Assembly (NCBI GenBank): GCA_004802725.1
Contig: SGPM01000022.1
Coordinates: 1-64,000, forward strand
DNA length: 64,000 nucleotides
Direction of reading: 5' to 3'
Source: Antrodiella citrinella
Taxonomy: Eukaryota; Basidiomycota; Agaricomycetes; Polyporales; Steccherinaceae
Part shown: piece after piece, positions 44,859 through 57,170 of the stretch
How positions within the stretch are numbered: position 1 is the first letter of the stretch
How the letters are laid out: the number at the start of each line of letters is the position of its first letter
Translations under genes and position numbers: made by a program
The notes under the pieces: model-generated
Seen by the model: only the letters and a program-made list of their open reading frames with translations
Told to the model about the DNA's origin: nothing
The model's database searches: none

Positions 44859-47800
44859 AGATGACGATGCGTCAATCGCAACCTTCTCCATCCATTTCGA
44901 ATACCACCTTTCACATGGCTAATTCATAATCCGTTCCATCTGAATACAAATACTTGGATCCATTATCTTTCTATAATGAAAAATCAACTCAGCTCACTTC
45001 GTTCTCTGGTTTACGTTATTGTGCGGAAAATTGAAGTTCTCGACAAAGCGAGACTAGTGGCAAGAAGAGCGAATTTCCAATGTCATTTTGGGACCCACAC
45101 AGACATTGACCTGAATTTGTCTTTCGTTGTCCAAACGTCCGGTATCTTCCGGTCAACCTCAGAACAAACCTGGTACAAACTGTGAAAGGTTTCGGTGGCT
45201 TGATTGATTACTTACGCCCGCGGTTTGCGGCGTCCTGCAGATCTACATAGGTAGTAAGTTTACGACTCCAGTATCAGTGGGTCCCTGTTTCACGACCCTC
45301 AAACCCGTACGACGAGGTGAGCGATTCTGAACACGAAAGGGAGTCGATCGTCCCACTTAGACAGGGTGGAGACCTCGGCCTTGCGTTTGTTGCATGGTCC
45401 ATGGGTCACCAGGCTGAGTGCGTGAAAGTGAGTGGGAAAGACAGATACATAACGCCGGACCGTACGATAACAAGGGATATCGATATCTTCCTACGTTCGC
45501 AACCTTGAGCTTGTTTTTTTTCGGCTCTATTATGTTCTGTTTTCAGTGGGGCCTGTCGTTCAACATGTCCAACATTCAGTCGGGTCCAAAAGAGAGACGT
45601 AGCCAATTGATTGGTCGAAGCTCCTTCCCGTGAAGATCCAACGCACGTCAGCGCTCGCCCGATCCCGCACTCAGTGATCGTCTACGGTCGAGACAAAGGC
45701 GTACCCCCACGCTCGTCGCAGTTTGAGACAGGATATAATTTATTGACTGACGTCGGTGTCTTATCCACCCACAATCGCGGACCTTACGGGTGCAATCTCA
45801 GCCAGAACCCGCGAACCTCCGTACCATTCCCGCAAGCTACCAAACCACCAGCCGTGTGATCGCCGTAGGCAACGCAGCGCGCGTCGCGGCAGTACTAGCC
45901 AAGGACGCGGTGGTGGTGCGGCTTTGACCAAGGTTGCTCCAACGTATGCTGTCACCATCGAGGTGGCCGATTGCAGAAGATCACAAGACAATCTCCCATA
46001 GCCCAATCTCCAATCTGTAGCCTAAAGCCCGCAAGCCGGGGAACGTCATCGACCCCTCGGTGCCTCCGAGGCTGGCGCATGGATGGGGCCGAATTCGAAA
46101 ATCAGCGTAGGACGTGACCAATGGCGACCATCGTAATCACAGGCTTTTCCTCCCCCGTGGCGCGCGCTGAGGATTGTAGTAGCTGAAGTGGAGATTGGGA
46201 GGGCCTTCGACGACCGAATGCAGCTCGATGATGATGATGATGGTGCTTGATCACGACCCAACGGCAAGACTCGGGTCGAACGTACCGCATGCATCCTTAC
46301 ATGCGTAAGGACGTGTACGCTGTATGCTGTCTGACTTTACGATCATCCCTAGATCACGATGATCTGGATCTCGCCAAAACCCTCCGAGAGACCTTCTTAC
46401 TTACTTACCATCGTAGGCCATTGTGGACGCCGCATAATCTCCCGCAAGGCCTGGAGGGACGTTATTCGGGTTGAACAGTGGACTTGAGAAGTGGGGCACG
46501 CTGCCTGTTCGCGTCGGGTGCGTTCGGTGAGCTTCTATGAGGTTGAAAAGCTTAGTAAAGGGTCCGGACGAGTTGAAATTCGACGTGGGGAAAGGGAACG
46601 TACGGTCAAGTAGTGAAAGGAGCTTTATCCGAACACTACGATGACGAAGGGCCGCATCCACCTGCACCTGCGAGCTATGGCAGCGCGCATGCTGGTGATA
46701 CGAGACTAAGAAGCATAGATTGGCAAGTAGAGCAATCTAGCTTCTGGGTGCCGTGGAAAGTGCTCTCATCGGTGGGGTCCATTTGAATGTGCGCCGACGC
46801 AGCCGAAAGGTGTGTCAGGAGAAGATCCTTTACACGGGCACAAATGTTGCCGCAAAACATTGCTCCTGGAGACCGAGACGTACAACGAGCGGGAGTAAAC
46901 TTGAGCTCGATGGATGGCATGGTCCTGAGGTAGAAGGCGAACTATTGGTCAACTAAATTCCTTGCACAATAATCATCTTGACATCTGATAGGGGATTAAA
47001 TCAAGAACACAGTCACTCACTTATGAAGCCGAGGCGACATTATAGCATAGCATACGAGGCATCCAATGTACCGCAGTGGGGCTTCGAGTCGTAATAGGAA
47101 CGATGTAGTGCTTGTGCGAGTAGACATCGAAAAGAAGAGAAAAGAACAGGGAAAGGAAGAGCGGGTACGCACCAAGACGTACCCAGCTCACGTTCATATC
47201 CGCGGTCCGTGTTGACCTAGTTCTTTAAACGTCGCTGAGTCGATGGGAAGTCCGGCGCCGACATCGAGTACGAGGATCCGGTGATCACCTGAGACAAAAG
47301 TAAGCGCAGTGGTGAATCAGGTTTATCGCAGTACCAGCTAAGTCATCCTTGAAATTTGCTGGAGCTGGAGCCTGGTTCAGATTTGTAGGCCCTGCGGTGA
47401 GTGCTAAGCGTCGAAGAGTTGACACGAGATGTCCAAGGGGAGCGTTTCGAATCCGACCTTGTGCAACAACTCCCATCAGGGTTAGCGGCGAGTAGAAGCT
47501 GCCGTTACTCGTATCGCACACCCTAGCAAACCGTGCTTGACCTGCTGGAGAAGTATAATCGTGGTAAGAAAGGGAACGACATGAGGAGGGTTAAGGAGGG
47601 ATTCCAAGCTTGCGAAGCTGGAGACGGCTGTATAATTATCCCGCTCAATTTTGGTAAACCGACTTCTTCCAGCGTTTGAATGTCAAGAGCTGAGAAACGA
47701 TTCAGTTCCAGCGTCCAAAAAAACGGAGGGCTCACAATATGAACAGTGACATTTCACAAGCGGAAATAAGCACGAGATTTCCTAGTCTCGACCACGCAAT

Positions 47801-50800
47801 AAACAACACAGATGAAGAGGTACCGCTACAGTGCATGTTGTCCCATGGTGACACCATCATCTGTCTCCGATTTGCAGGTTTGTTGGAGACAGATAGAAGG
47901 TGTTCGACTGTCATAGATCCGATAGCGGGAGAAACGTCTTGCTGTCGTATCAGACGACGAGTCATCCAGTTTGTCTACATATATCCTTCAGCAATGGCAC
48001 GGCGCCGCGATGGTGGGACCACTTGGATTTACTGTCCGCTATTCCAGCAAGCAGCCGCCCGCTATGCACACGAGAGCACAGGAGCCACGAGGATGGAATG
48101 CCGTTATGCATCACAAACCGAACTGCGGCATACACATCGAAGTGCGTTACCCGTTTACTGCGCTGGGAGGCAAAAGTTTGAGAAAGTATTGAGTATATGA
48201 AGCGCGCGGCTACCAATACCCAAGAGGGTGATCATAGACAGATTCCAGTGATTGATAACGCAAATATGGTGCGCATCCAGCAGTCGAGGGATCTTCTGAA
48301 CGACATAGCCGGGCCGCGCTGTAGTGACAATACGATGATGGTGGCAAATGATGGTGGCTCTTTGGTAGCGAGAGAACTAGCAGTGCATGAGAAGACGACG
48401 AGAGGAAAGCAGCACAACTGAATACTGACCTGGGAACAAGACAGGACAGCTCCAAAAAACAAGACTCATTTCGCTCCCAGTCGACGAGACACGTACGTTG
48501 TACGTGGACCCAATGATATACTAAATTTAATCTTGGAAGAACGCATGATCTTCTAGTGACCTCGAATGACCTCGAAGTCTGTCGTTGATGCTCTCATTTT
48601 AGTGCTCGTGATTGGTTCGTGACGACCTTCACTGGCGAATGACAGGCGCTCGAGATCTTCTGAAGTTTCATTATCACTTCAACAACAACGATGGACGTAA
48701 GTCGAGGTCACGATATGACCCAGTCATGTCTTCTCGCCGTCATTTCTGCCTGTGAAACGGGATGCGACATTGGTCAGAATCGAGTTCGCCGTCGAAAGTG
48801 CTGACAGTCATAGTCACCACATCCGAGTGCGTTGCCGATCAATCGCGACTTTGCAGATGGCCAAAACAGTCACTATGGTCGGATTTATTGAAAACTTCTG
48901 TCTTCGGCATTTCCTTGGAGGTGAATATACTACCGTGCCAAAGCAGGAGGAAGTCTGATACGATTCGGACTCGGAGCCTGAAGCCTCCCTGGACGCCACC
49001 AAATCAACAGCGACAAACACATTGCCAGCGGTGCGAGGCCACGTTTCCCTTCAATTTTGGGTCTTTTCGCTCAACCCACCACGGATTCCGGTCATCCATT
49101 AAGCCCACGTCGTGGCTTGCTCTCACACCCAACCGTTTCAAACAAGATGAGATGAGAGAGAACGTACAACGGAAATTGCGACACAGGACGGCAATATACC
49201 TTGGATTCTAGCAAACCCATATTCCCCTTATGGCGATCCTCTGAATACGCTTCGAATCCGTGGTTCGCAGCTTCGCGTTCTGGAATCTATAATATTAGCA
49301 GCCACATTCAGAGGGTCGTAAAACCCTGTGCCTGGACTGTGGTTCGACTGATTGCCTCTTGTCACCGATATTGACCTCTTTCTGGCCCGTCTTTTACTCT
49401 TCTGGCAAGTCCGTCATTCCACAGGATCCTCTCCCGCGATGATGCTCGTATCAACTCCTATGCAAACGCGAGGAAATAAAACGCGTTTCCTCTTGCTTAT
49501 ACGTCAAACAGTGTCGATATAACTTGACGCAATGTGCAGCTTGGTGAGTGCTTCGGTATCCACGACTTAACATGTGGGGCTTGTTTCTGATCTGAGTGAC
49601 AGCACAGTGGGTAGTAACACAGCCTTACGCACCTGCACCATCGCGGCTAGTGGATTGACTGACACCGAAGAGTCGATTGCGCCCAATGTTACTTTTTACA
49701 TTTCTGCCTGGCGCGCCTCGCTGATGGCAGTTCGGAGCGCCTTTTGTTGCATGTCAGGTTCAGTGGTCATGATAGCATTATCGCTTCATCCATTGACACT
49801 GACAGGTCAAAACAGGTGTATATCTCGTGGCAATATCGGTGTCCCTTTTGGAGCGTACAAGATTGGTACAAGACAAGCTCCGAACAATGGTAGCTGACCA
49901 GCGTAATCCTGGCCCCCTCGGCACCTTGAGCACACGTGCCACACAGCCTAGTCCGTGCTGTTGTCATGGGTGTTTTCCGGATGCCGGGCTACGCTGAGTC
50001 TCACAAAAGAACGTTCAAATCATGGTGGTTGAGATAGCCTACAGATGGACGCCGACCTTGCCCTTCTGGCCCCTCTTCGAAATGTCCGACCAGAGCGGCG
50101 TAATCAACCTTTACTTGTCCCGGACCCTCTCTTTTCAGCCTTATATATTTGTTCCCGTGAGTATTGGTTGTTTCTTGTGGCCCGTAGGGCCGTGCAGGTG
50201 GTATCGTTTGTTGTGTACGTACGTACACTCCGTTTCCATGATCAATGTTCGGATTTGTTGAACCTTAACGCCACATTCTGATGCTGCCCCAGCTTGTTCA
50301 GAGCAGCTGCCTGTGGGTGAATGATCGATTCGAGATCGACAAGCGACAAGCATAGAGGTGTCCGCACTTCCCTTGCTTGCCGATTCGACGGGTGACCGAT
50401 GTTCTCAAGATCCTTAATTGTGGTAAGGGTATGACCTGAATGTATGTTCCTCCACGGGGGCCCTGCTGGAATGCTCGCTTCCAAGAGCTTACAATATTAT
50501 AGCTCCTTTGGACAGTCGTGAGACAGAGATGGTTCAGTCTCAGGCTGGTATTCGTACATTGCGCTGTCCGGTATTTTGATACCAGGCGTTTCGAAAGCAC
50601 GCGCCCCGGAGTCTCGTGGTATTCGCTTGCCCGCATTTCTGTGCATGGCCTCTAGCTTCCGATCGAATTGCGGGAGAGGGTCTGAGTGCGTTCCGCGAGG
50701 TGACCTCCTTGTGTTATGCGGATGGCAATTACCACATTTTGCGGTGTCCTGTGAAGCCTATCCAATACTGGGCGATTCACTAACCTTCTCAAGACGGCGC

Positions 50801-51632
50801 GCGTCACGAGCATCCGACCGCAATTAAGGTGAGATCTGGTAATTATCCACGACCAACGGCGCGTTGACCTCTGACTCCAAGGAAAGGTGTAATCTTGTCA
50901 TAAGGCACCTCGTACTGGGACCGAGTACAGAATGATTGGCACTATGGGTCCGTCAGGTTGGGTATCCTATCACAACTCTCGGAAGCCTCCGTAAGCGTCT
51001 CCGTACGGCCCCCTCCAGCCTTCACAATTGAAAGCCTCAGAGATCAAGGGTGATCATGGCATTCAGATCTTGAACATAACCTGACCGTCGGCACCTTCAC
51101 ATCACATTTTTGGACAAAGGCAATGATACGATCTGTCCTCTCGGGACCTAGAATCCGTGGGCCACTCTACCCTCTCGTGTCGGGTATCTGCTCGGTAACA
51201 TTCCCCAAAGTATAACGTTTGAATCGCCAGCGTCTTCATGTAGCTACCTGAAGTGCGGACTCGGATGTTCTTCTGGTCTGGAGGATGACCCTCTCGCGGG
51301 CTCGCACGTTATGTCACGCACCTCGGCGAAATGCAAGAGTCTTGTCCAGCCCAGAAGCGAGTCCAGGGGCGTGGACGTGGTGACAAGGATCAGGCTCCCG
51401 TTTTCGGTTGACATTCAATCGCAGACTCGTTACACGTTAACGTTATATGTAGCGTCAACAAAATCAGGACTAGGTGGCTACTCCAGGCGCTTCGCCTAAG
51501 GCATAAAGTGGCAACCATTCTTATGTACCGGTCGTCCTCATTTCTCTACTCGTCACTGGGCCGTACACAGATATGTCCTCAGACTCAAGCCACGATTCCA
51601 ACATTCAGCCTCTTCAATTCAAAGGAGAGATC
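44859..51632. other. Gene-poor 6.8-kb interval
   Basis: No gene with recognisable domains, codon bias and splice structure was found. Open frames are short and overlap on both strands. A frame at 50045-50281 (with FLVARRAVQVVSFVVYV) has a weak membrane-protein look and could be a gene fragment. The last part contains the promoter of the Zn(II)2Cys6 gene. No LTRs, terminal inverted repeats or transposase motifs were noticed. Confidence 0.5.
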
Positions 51633-53061
51633 ATGGACTTTGACCTGGGTTTGGAGGTGGATCATCGAAAGAGGTACGTCTCGCTACCTTCGTGACTCGA
51701 CGCCCTTCATGAAGTACTTACGCATCCTTGCAGACGGCGAAACAGAACAACCCAGTCCTGTTTGAATTGCCATACTTCCAAGAGGAAGGCAAGTTTGGAG
51801 CCGATATAGACTATCAAGCAAACTAACATCCACGTCATTCAGTGCGATAGGAAACGACCTTGTCAGCGATGCATACAGCTAGGCTTGGTACGGTCTCATT
51901 TTCCGTTGCGAGATGTCTTGGTGTCTCATATATAGATATACAGACAGGTCTATGTGTTTATGAAGTCGATGACCCAGCCCTCAGGTGTGTAAAATCTTTG
52001 TGAATTGTTTCATCGTTTTAATCATTGTCTCGCAGAGATGACCCTAACATCGACGAGAGCACGCGTCTTCGGAATCGTATCGCAGAATTAGAGAGCTTGG
52101 TTCGAGAGCTACGTGGTATGTCGTCAGTGCTGCTTCGAGATGCATGTTCTCACGATGATGCTGTCAGGCAAACCGCATCCCCGCTGGGCTGAGCCAAACT
52201 TCTGCGACGGCGATGCTACCGAGAAATGGCATTCGAGGTCAACAAAACGTGCTCAGTACCCAAGGCAGAAACGCGAGTTTCCCGAAGATGGTAGTCACGC
52301 TATGGACATGTCTCCCGCGGTCAAAGTCGAACCTTCTTCCGAAGCCTCGCAGCGCCGTCTCTACCGCCTGTCTCCATCACCGCCGCCCATGTCTTATGAT
52401 AATCATCACCAACATCCCCAACAGCATCATGTTCAAGACGACTGCTCTCCCGTCGACGATGCTTCTCTGTGTTCTAGTTATTCTTCCCTGACATCTTCAT
52501 CTTATCACGGCCGTCATTCGGGCTCTTCCACCGTTGCATTGCCCAATAACGACTCGTACTATCAGCCGTACATCCGGTCTGCCGAAGCTGGCCAAGTCCA
52601 TCCGCCATGCACATGTTTGACGAATCCCGCGGCAGGCCATCCCCTCATCAGCCTGACGCACCAGCTGCAAAACACGATGCAGCTTCTGCGACACCTTCCT
52701 GAGCATTCCAATCGACATCACTGTGTTATTCTCAGGCGTATCACGGAACTGAATGAGCTACTGCAGTGGGTACCTATCCTGTCCAACAGACTATCAACCT
52801 TACTGACCAGATCCCATCGGCAGTGGTGGAAACGTGGACGCCGCTACCAATAGCCATTCCGGCCACTACGAAGGTCTTCCTACTCCTACCGAGTCCGAGC
52901 TCATGTCTCCTATCTCTACGTCTAGCCACTCGAGTATGAACCACGCCATGCCGCACGAATGGTCGAATATGGGCGCGGCGTCGACTTCGCACTACGATAC
53001 CTACTTTCCCGTCAACGCCGGGGAGCACGGTGTCTATCAAAAGACGTACCACATCAACTGA
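51633..53061 (+). CDS. Zn(II)2Cys6 binuclear-cluster transcription factor (365 aa)
   Basis: Seven exons (51633-51673, 51734-51788, 51843-51887, 51944-51984, 52036-52115, 52168-52765, 52824-53061) sum to an intact frame. The zinc cluster has all six cysteines: SCLNCHTSKRK from exon 2 and CDRKRPCQRCIQLGL from exon 3, then TGLCVYEVDDPALR. It is preceded by a basic stretch (HRKRRRNR). A short coiled coil follows (TRLRNRIAELESLVRELRG), as in Gal4-type dimerisation elements. The rest is Ser/His/Pro-rich and ends YQKTYHIN. There is no large fungal transcription-factor regulatory domain. The protein should bind DNA as a dimer at CGG-type half sites; targets are unknown. The intron inside the zinc cluster begins with GC (separate entry). 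The start ATG at 51633 gives MDFDLGLEVD directly before the basic stretch. Confidence 0.88.
51789..51842 (+). other. GC-AG intron inside the zinc-cluster coding region
   Basis: The intron starts GCAAGT at 51789 and ends CAG at 51842 (54 bp). Splicing joins SKRK to CDRKRPC exactly, giving the standard cysteine spacing. Using the nearby GT (51792) would break the frame in the DNA-binding domain. Confidence 0.8.
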
Positions 53062-53364
53062 CCTCATCTTGCATCCTTCTTGCCTTGTCCATCCTCCTTC
53101 TGCCGCGTCATGAGGCTCGATATTTACCATATCTATGTATTCTCCTCGATCTCAATTTGGACTTTTTGGATGACTCGAACTTTCCACAAAAGCATCTTAC
53201 CGTTGAGGTCGTTGATTTGTATTTCTTGATCAATCTCTAGCTTGTTTGGAAGAGAAACTCGTTTTCTTCTCGTGTAGTCCTAGGATACATATTTTACCCA
53301 CACAATGTAATCATACCCGCTAACTTCGTTCATTAATGCCAACATGCTGCACAGCTAACTGTTG
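53062..53364. other. Convergent 3' flanks
   Basis: The transcription factor (+) and the TANGO2-like gene (-) converge over about 300 bp of T-rich sequence. No gene is seen. Confidence 0.4.
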
Positions 53365-54466
53365 TCAACTGCGAAGCAGTTGAAGGCGAAAAGCTCGCTG
53401 GTCGTTTGCGTCTGCTTTTGTCAATTTCTTCTCTCCATCCAGCGTCCAGATATCCCTCTCAATGAATACCAATCTGCCGTCCCGCCGGATGAGTATGACC
53501 GTGGACATGCGAGTACCGTAATAGTCAGCGGAAGCACCTGGTGACCCAGACATACGCCTGAGCATAGGGTCGACTTGGATGAAGTTCCTTAGTTCGGACG
53601 CGGTAGCGGGTGTACCGTGATGTGATCTACAGAGCAATCTTAAGTTATCAGAGAGGAGAGCGAAGGACAAAGATGAGAACGGGAGCATGGACCCACGCAA
53701 GTAGTCGAAACAGTCGCTCTGTGACTTGTTCCTCCGGGGTATCCGCGCTGATACCCTCGAGGATATCCTTGAACGCATTTGTTCCTTGCTCGACTTTCGG
53801 CCATTCACTTGCGCCGTGGCCATCAATACCGTTTGATAAGCCTCCACACTGACGTTCAGCTGTTGTCAACGGACGAGCAGTGATACTACCTCCTCCACCA
53901 GAATTCGTGACATAAACGGCGTCAAAGGAGAGTGTATTCTCCGATGTCTTGAGAGTCGGAGAAAGAAGCAGCAAATTGAAGCCAGCGTAGGACGTCTTCT
54001 GGGCAATCAGTTCGTTCACATGGTCGGTTAACGTTATACTTGACGGGTCCGGTCGAAGGAAAGAGGAGACGAGCTGTCCTCTGGAGGAACTGTATTGGCC
54101 AGGTTCTTCGGTGATATTCGTCCTGACAGAATTCATGACAGAATTCAGCGCTTCCGTTCTGGAACAAGGGAGTGTTCATGTGGCCTACAGGAAAGCGACT
54201 CTTCCTGCAAGGTTGAGACCCTGCCATGTACCCCAGGCTTGCAGGTCTCGACCTGATAGAACCTGTCCACCATCCACAGGCGGTCCGTTGAGGTCCTCAA
54301 ATGAGTGAAAGTGGGCCGGAGCGGTACGTCGCAGAAGAGACTCGTCTCTGTTGCTGCATAGAATTCTGAGTGGAGCCCGCTTAAATGTGAGCGAATCTAC
54401 TATCGGATGAGATGGTACATACAACACGTAGTCCGGATGCTCCAGGGACCAGAAGCCTACACACAT
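53365..54466 (-). CDS. TANGO2 / NRDE-family protein (302 aa)
   Basis: Four exons (54466-54423, 54365-54189, 54122-53697, 53626-53365) sum to 909 nt and an intact frame. The N-terminus is MCVGFWSLEHPDYVLILCSN followed by RDE, the family hallmark N-R-D-E with the conserved Cys at position 2. Further blocks are GTWQGLNLAGRVAFLTNITE, FNLLLLSP, YVTNSGGG, LSNGIDGHGASEWPKVEQG, SHHGTPATASEL and YYGTRMSTVILIRRDGRLVF. The Cys-2 and NRDE arrangement resembles Ntn-hydrolase-like folds. TANGO2 proteins have been tied to secretion, haem handling and lipid metabolism in other organisms; the biochemical activity is not settled. The length is typical of the family. There is no sign of decay. Confidence 0.88.
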
Positions 54467-55427
54467 CGGGGGGTTATACTCCGTACGATTGTAGATCAGC
54501 CGAAATGTGTGGGTATCTGGGTGTGATGCACAACACTCCAAGACTGATACAATTTCGAGTCAACAACCCCCGTTGGCAGATCGATAGCAGGAGGCAGTAA
54601 GGATCGGTGAGAAAGTGCTATACGTCGCACTGTACAAGTGTAGATGATGGCCCTGACACCTGGACTCGAAGTGCCGGAACTTTCGAATCAAGCGACAGTC
54701 CGGCCAGGAAGAGCCTGAAGATTCTGAGGATAGCTTCAGTGTCGCAAAGGGCTCCGAGTCTGTGATATTTTGTGAGATGAGCGTCGGGCGCAGTGGCAAA
54801 AGAAAATACGCTTACGGTTGATCAAGTAGATACAACTGATTAGACTTTCCTTGCCGTGGATAGGAAGTGCTTGTATGTGGGATCGCAAGATGGCTGAGGG
54901 AAAGGTGGTGGGAGATGACAACCGCCTGGAATCGTGCACTTGCCATTTTTGACGATGACCTCCGGCTAATACAAAGCCGGAATTTGCCGCAACGCTCAAC
55001 GGAGAACATGAAGCGCCCAAAGAGTTGTTTGCGAACTGTTGAGAATTCGAAACAAACAGTCAAACAACGACAACATTAATATTCACCACATTCATCGTCC
55101 ATTACAGAGACCTTCCAGCTTCGCGATCTGTTGAGATGTTGACCGTGCGCTCCCGACAGATGGACCTCGGTCATATCGAACCTACCAGGATCACACCAAA
55201 CTCCGAGTCCACCACTGACTGCCGTCTCACTTCGAGCTCGCTTGGCACAGAATCGGTGAACTCTCAGATGTAGGTCGCAATCTTATCCCTGCAGATGCGA
55301 GCTGCTCATCGAGAATCGTATTTGATAAATTTAATTGAAGGTGCGTCTCGCACTCTCAGCCCTGAACCTGGAAGTTCTGAGCAGGCTACTATGTCAAACT
55401 GAAAGCGAACAGGTCTAACGGTCTAGG
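54467..55427. other. Intergenic region, no supported gene
   Basis: This interval contains the TANGO2-like promoter on its left side. Small open frames at 54560-55079 show no motif. No repeats were noticed. Confidence 0.4.
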
Positions 55428-56567
55428 ATGCAACCACCTCAGGGCCCCAGGAAACTGCCTGATGCCCTTGAAAGAATTCATGTGGTCACCCTGAACGTAT
55501 GTTTATACCTCGTGAGATGCACGGTATACATTGTGATCACCATGTGTTCGCAGAATCTGGATCAAACGGTCGTCCAACAGAGATACACCGGATTGCAATA
55601 AGTCTATGCTCTCATTCGGTCAGGACGGGTTATCACTGCTGCGACATATCGAAGCTTGGAAAGCCGGTGTCATTGGTTCTGCGCCTCGGAACATAAGCAT
55701 GGTCCTTTTTTCTGAGGAATACAAGGCCTGCGTTTATGGTCGATGGCGTGCTCCCCAAGTATAATACATTCCCAGCACATGTAAGCCACCACGCTTTCTG
55801 AGTTTCTGAAGCTCGGACCCATTACACTCATGTCTCACCATAAATCGTTAGTTCGTCCTCCCGGTCACCTCTCATACCAGGCGACAGCGACTCTACCCGT
55901 CAGCTTTTCCAACCTCTGCCGTCAGCTCGTTATCATCCTCTCTTATTTGATGCACGGCAGTCACAGCGTGGAACTACTTCCAAGGACTCGTACCCCTCCA
56001 GGCAGGTGATACCATGCTAGTCCAAGGCACTGGCTGTGTGTCCCTGTACGTTCTGTCTTCTGGTTCATTTATGTCAAGGTTTTCACATCTATACAGAACC
56101 GTTATACATTTGCTCGTGGCTTTTCAAGTGACCGTGATTGCAACATCGTCTTCTGACGCGAAACTCAAAGCCGTGCAGCGGCTCGGGGCACATCATGTTA
56201 CCAAACCCATGGAAAACCCCGAGTGGCATGACCATTAACGAGGTCCGCCGGAATATGTGTCATTTATGCTCTTTCATCTTAATATCCTAATTGAAGGATG
56301 ACATCCACTATTGCATACCTCGGGGTCTACTACGTTTGTTTCGAGACCGGAGGTAAGGCGGTGGATCATGTAATCGACCTAGGTGACGCTGGCCTGGTGA
56401 AGTCGGCAAAGTCGGTGAGCTACGAAGGGTACAAACACCGGATTCGGTTTGTCGCCCAGGGGGGACATGCGTTCGGCATCTTTCACAATGAATACACTGG
56501 TCACGACACCTACTGTATTGAGCAAGACGCCACTGGGTTTACGAGTCTACCGTCCATGGATCAGTAA
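55428..56567 (+). pseudogene. Broken zinc-type alcohol dehydrogenase / quinone oxidoreductase (MDR family)
   Basis: MDR blocks appear in the right order but in different frames. Exon 1 ends LERIHVVTLN at 55496 (the RIHAVSLN block). After a GT-AG intron the next frame reads RYTGLQ and hits TAA at 55599-55601. Then CCDISKLGKPVS resembles the CSDMAGEVV block. VDGVLPKYNTFPAH, HLSYQATATLPV and TAVTAWNYFQGLVPLQAGDT then MLVQGTGCVS give the hinge and Rossmann entry. VIATSSSDAKLKAVQRLGAH and AVDHVIDLG follow. The C-terminal portion ends early at 56567, short of the usual final helix. The family reduces or oxidises carbonyls with NADP(H). With a stop and several frame changes this copy cannot make a full protein. 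Confidence 0.7.
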
Positions 56568-57170
56568 AGTGGTAACGTTGCACGACACCCCATCGGATCG
56601 CTATTCGCAGTCGTGAGTGCTCTCACTCCACATATTCTCGAAGTCTGCCGTCTCAAATGCGCAAAATCACTAAGCAAGGCTAACCTCGTGTATGAGGTTT
56701 GGAGAGCCGTCGCGAATGCTCTCGCCGTGACGCCGTCTTCAGATAAGACCACCATGTTCAGGACGTACTCGTGTTCATGGGAAACCTGTCGCATGTTCGA
56801 AGTTTGTCATTCACGTTTCAAGATACACGAGGAGTCTTTGGTTTCCCCGAACTCAATGACCATCGCACAAGTATCCAGTATTTGATTTGCGGAATATCGT
56901 TAGCAGGAGGTCGGCGATGGTGAAGTGATGTCATAGGGATATGGAGGTACACACGGTGCGTCACTTTATTGAATAACGATACATGGACAGGTCGTAGACG
57001 TATGATAGGAATATCGTGTAGTAGAGCAAAGCAAAATGTAACATTCGAGAGCGTGTGGACAGATAGCTGATAATAGATGATTGATGGGGGTTCTGACGTG
57101 ACGCCTGAGTACTGAATTGCGGGTTGAAAAATCTTGTTCGTTGGATTTCCGCGAGTGGAGTTGGACGGCG
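56568..57170. other. Intergenic region at the start of the DUF7918-like array
   Basis: It lies between the MDR pseudogene (+) and the 3' end of the first tandem copy (-). No gene is supported. Confidence 0.4.

Noticed and set aside
46200..46240. GAT/ATG trinucleotide run
   Set aside because: Only about five units; a minor microsatellite without other features.
50045..50281. Frame with FLVARRAVQVVSFVVYV resembling a fungal membrane-protein fragment
   Set aside because: Too short and isolated; neighbouring frames give no supporting helices in order.
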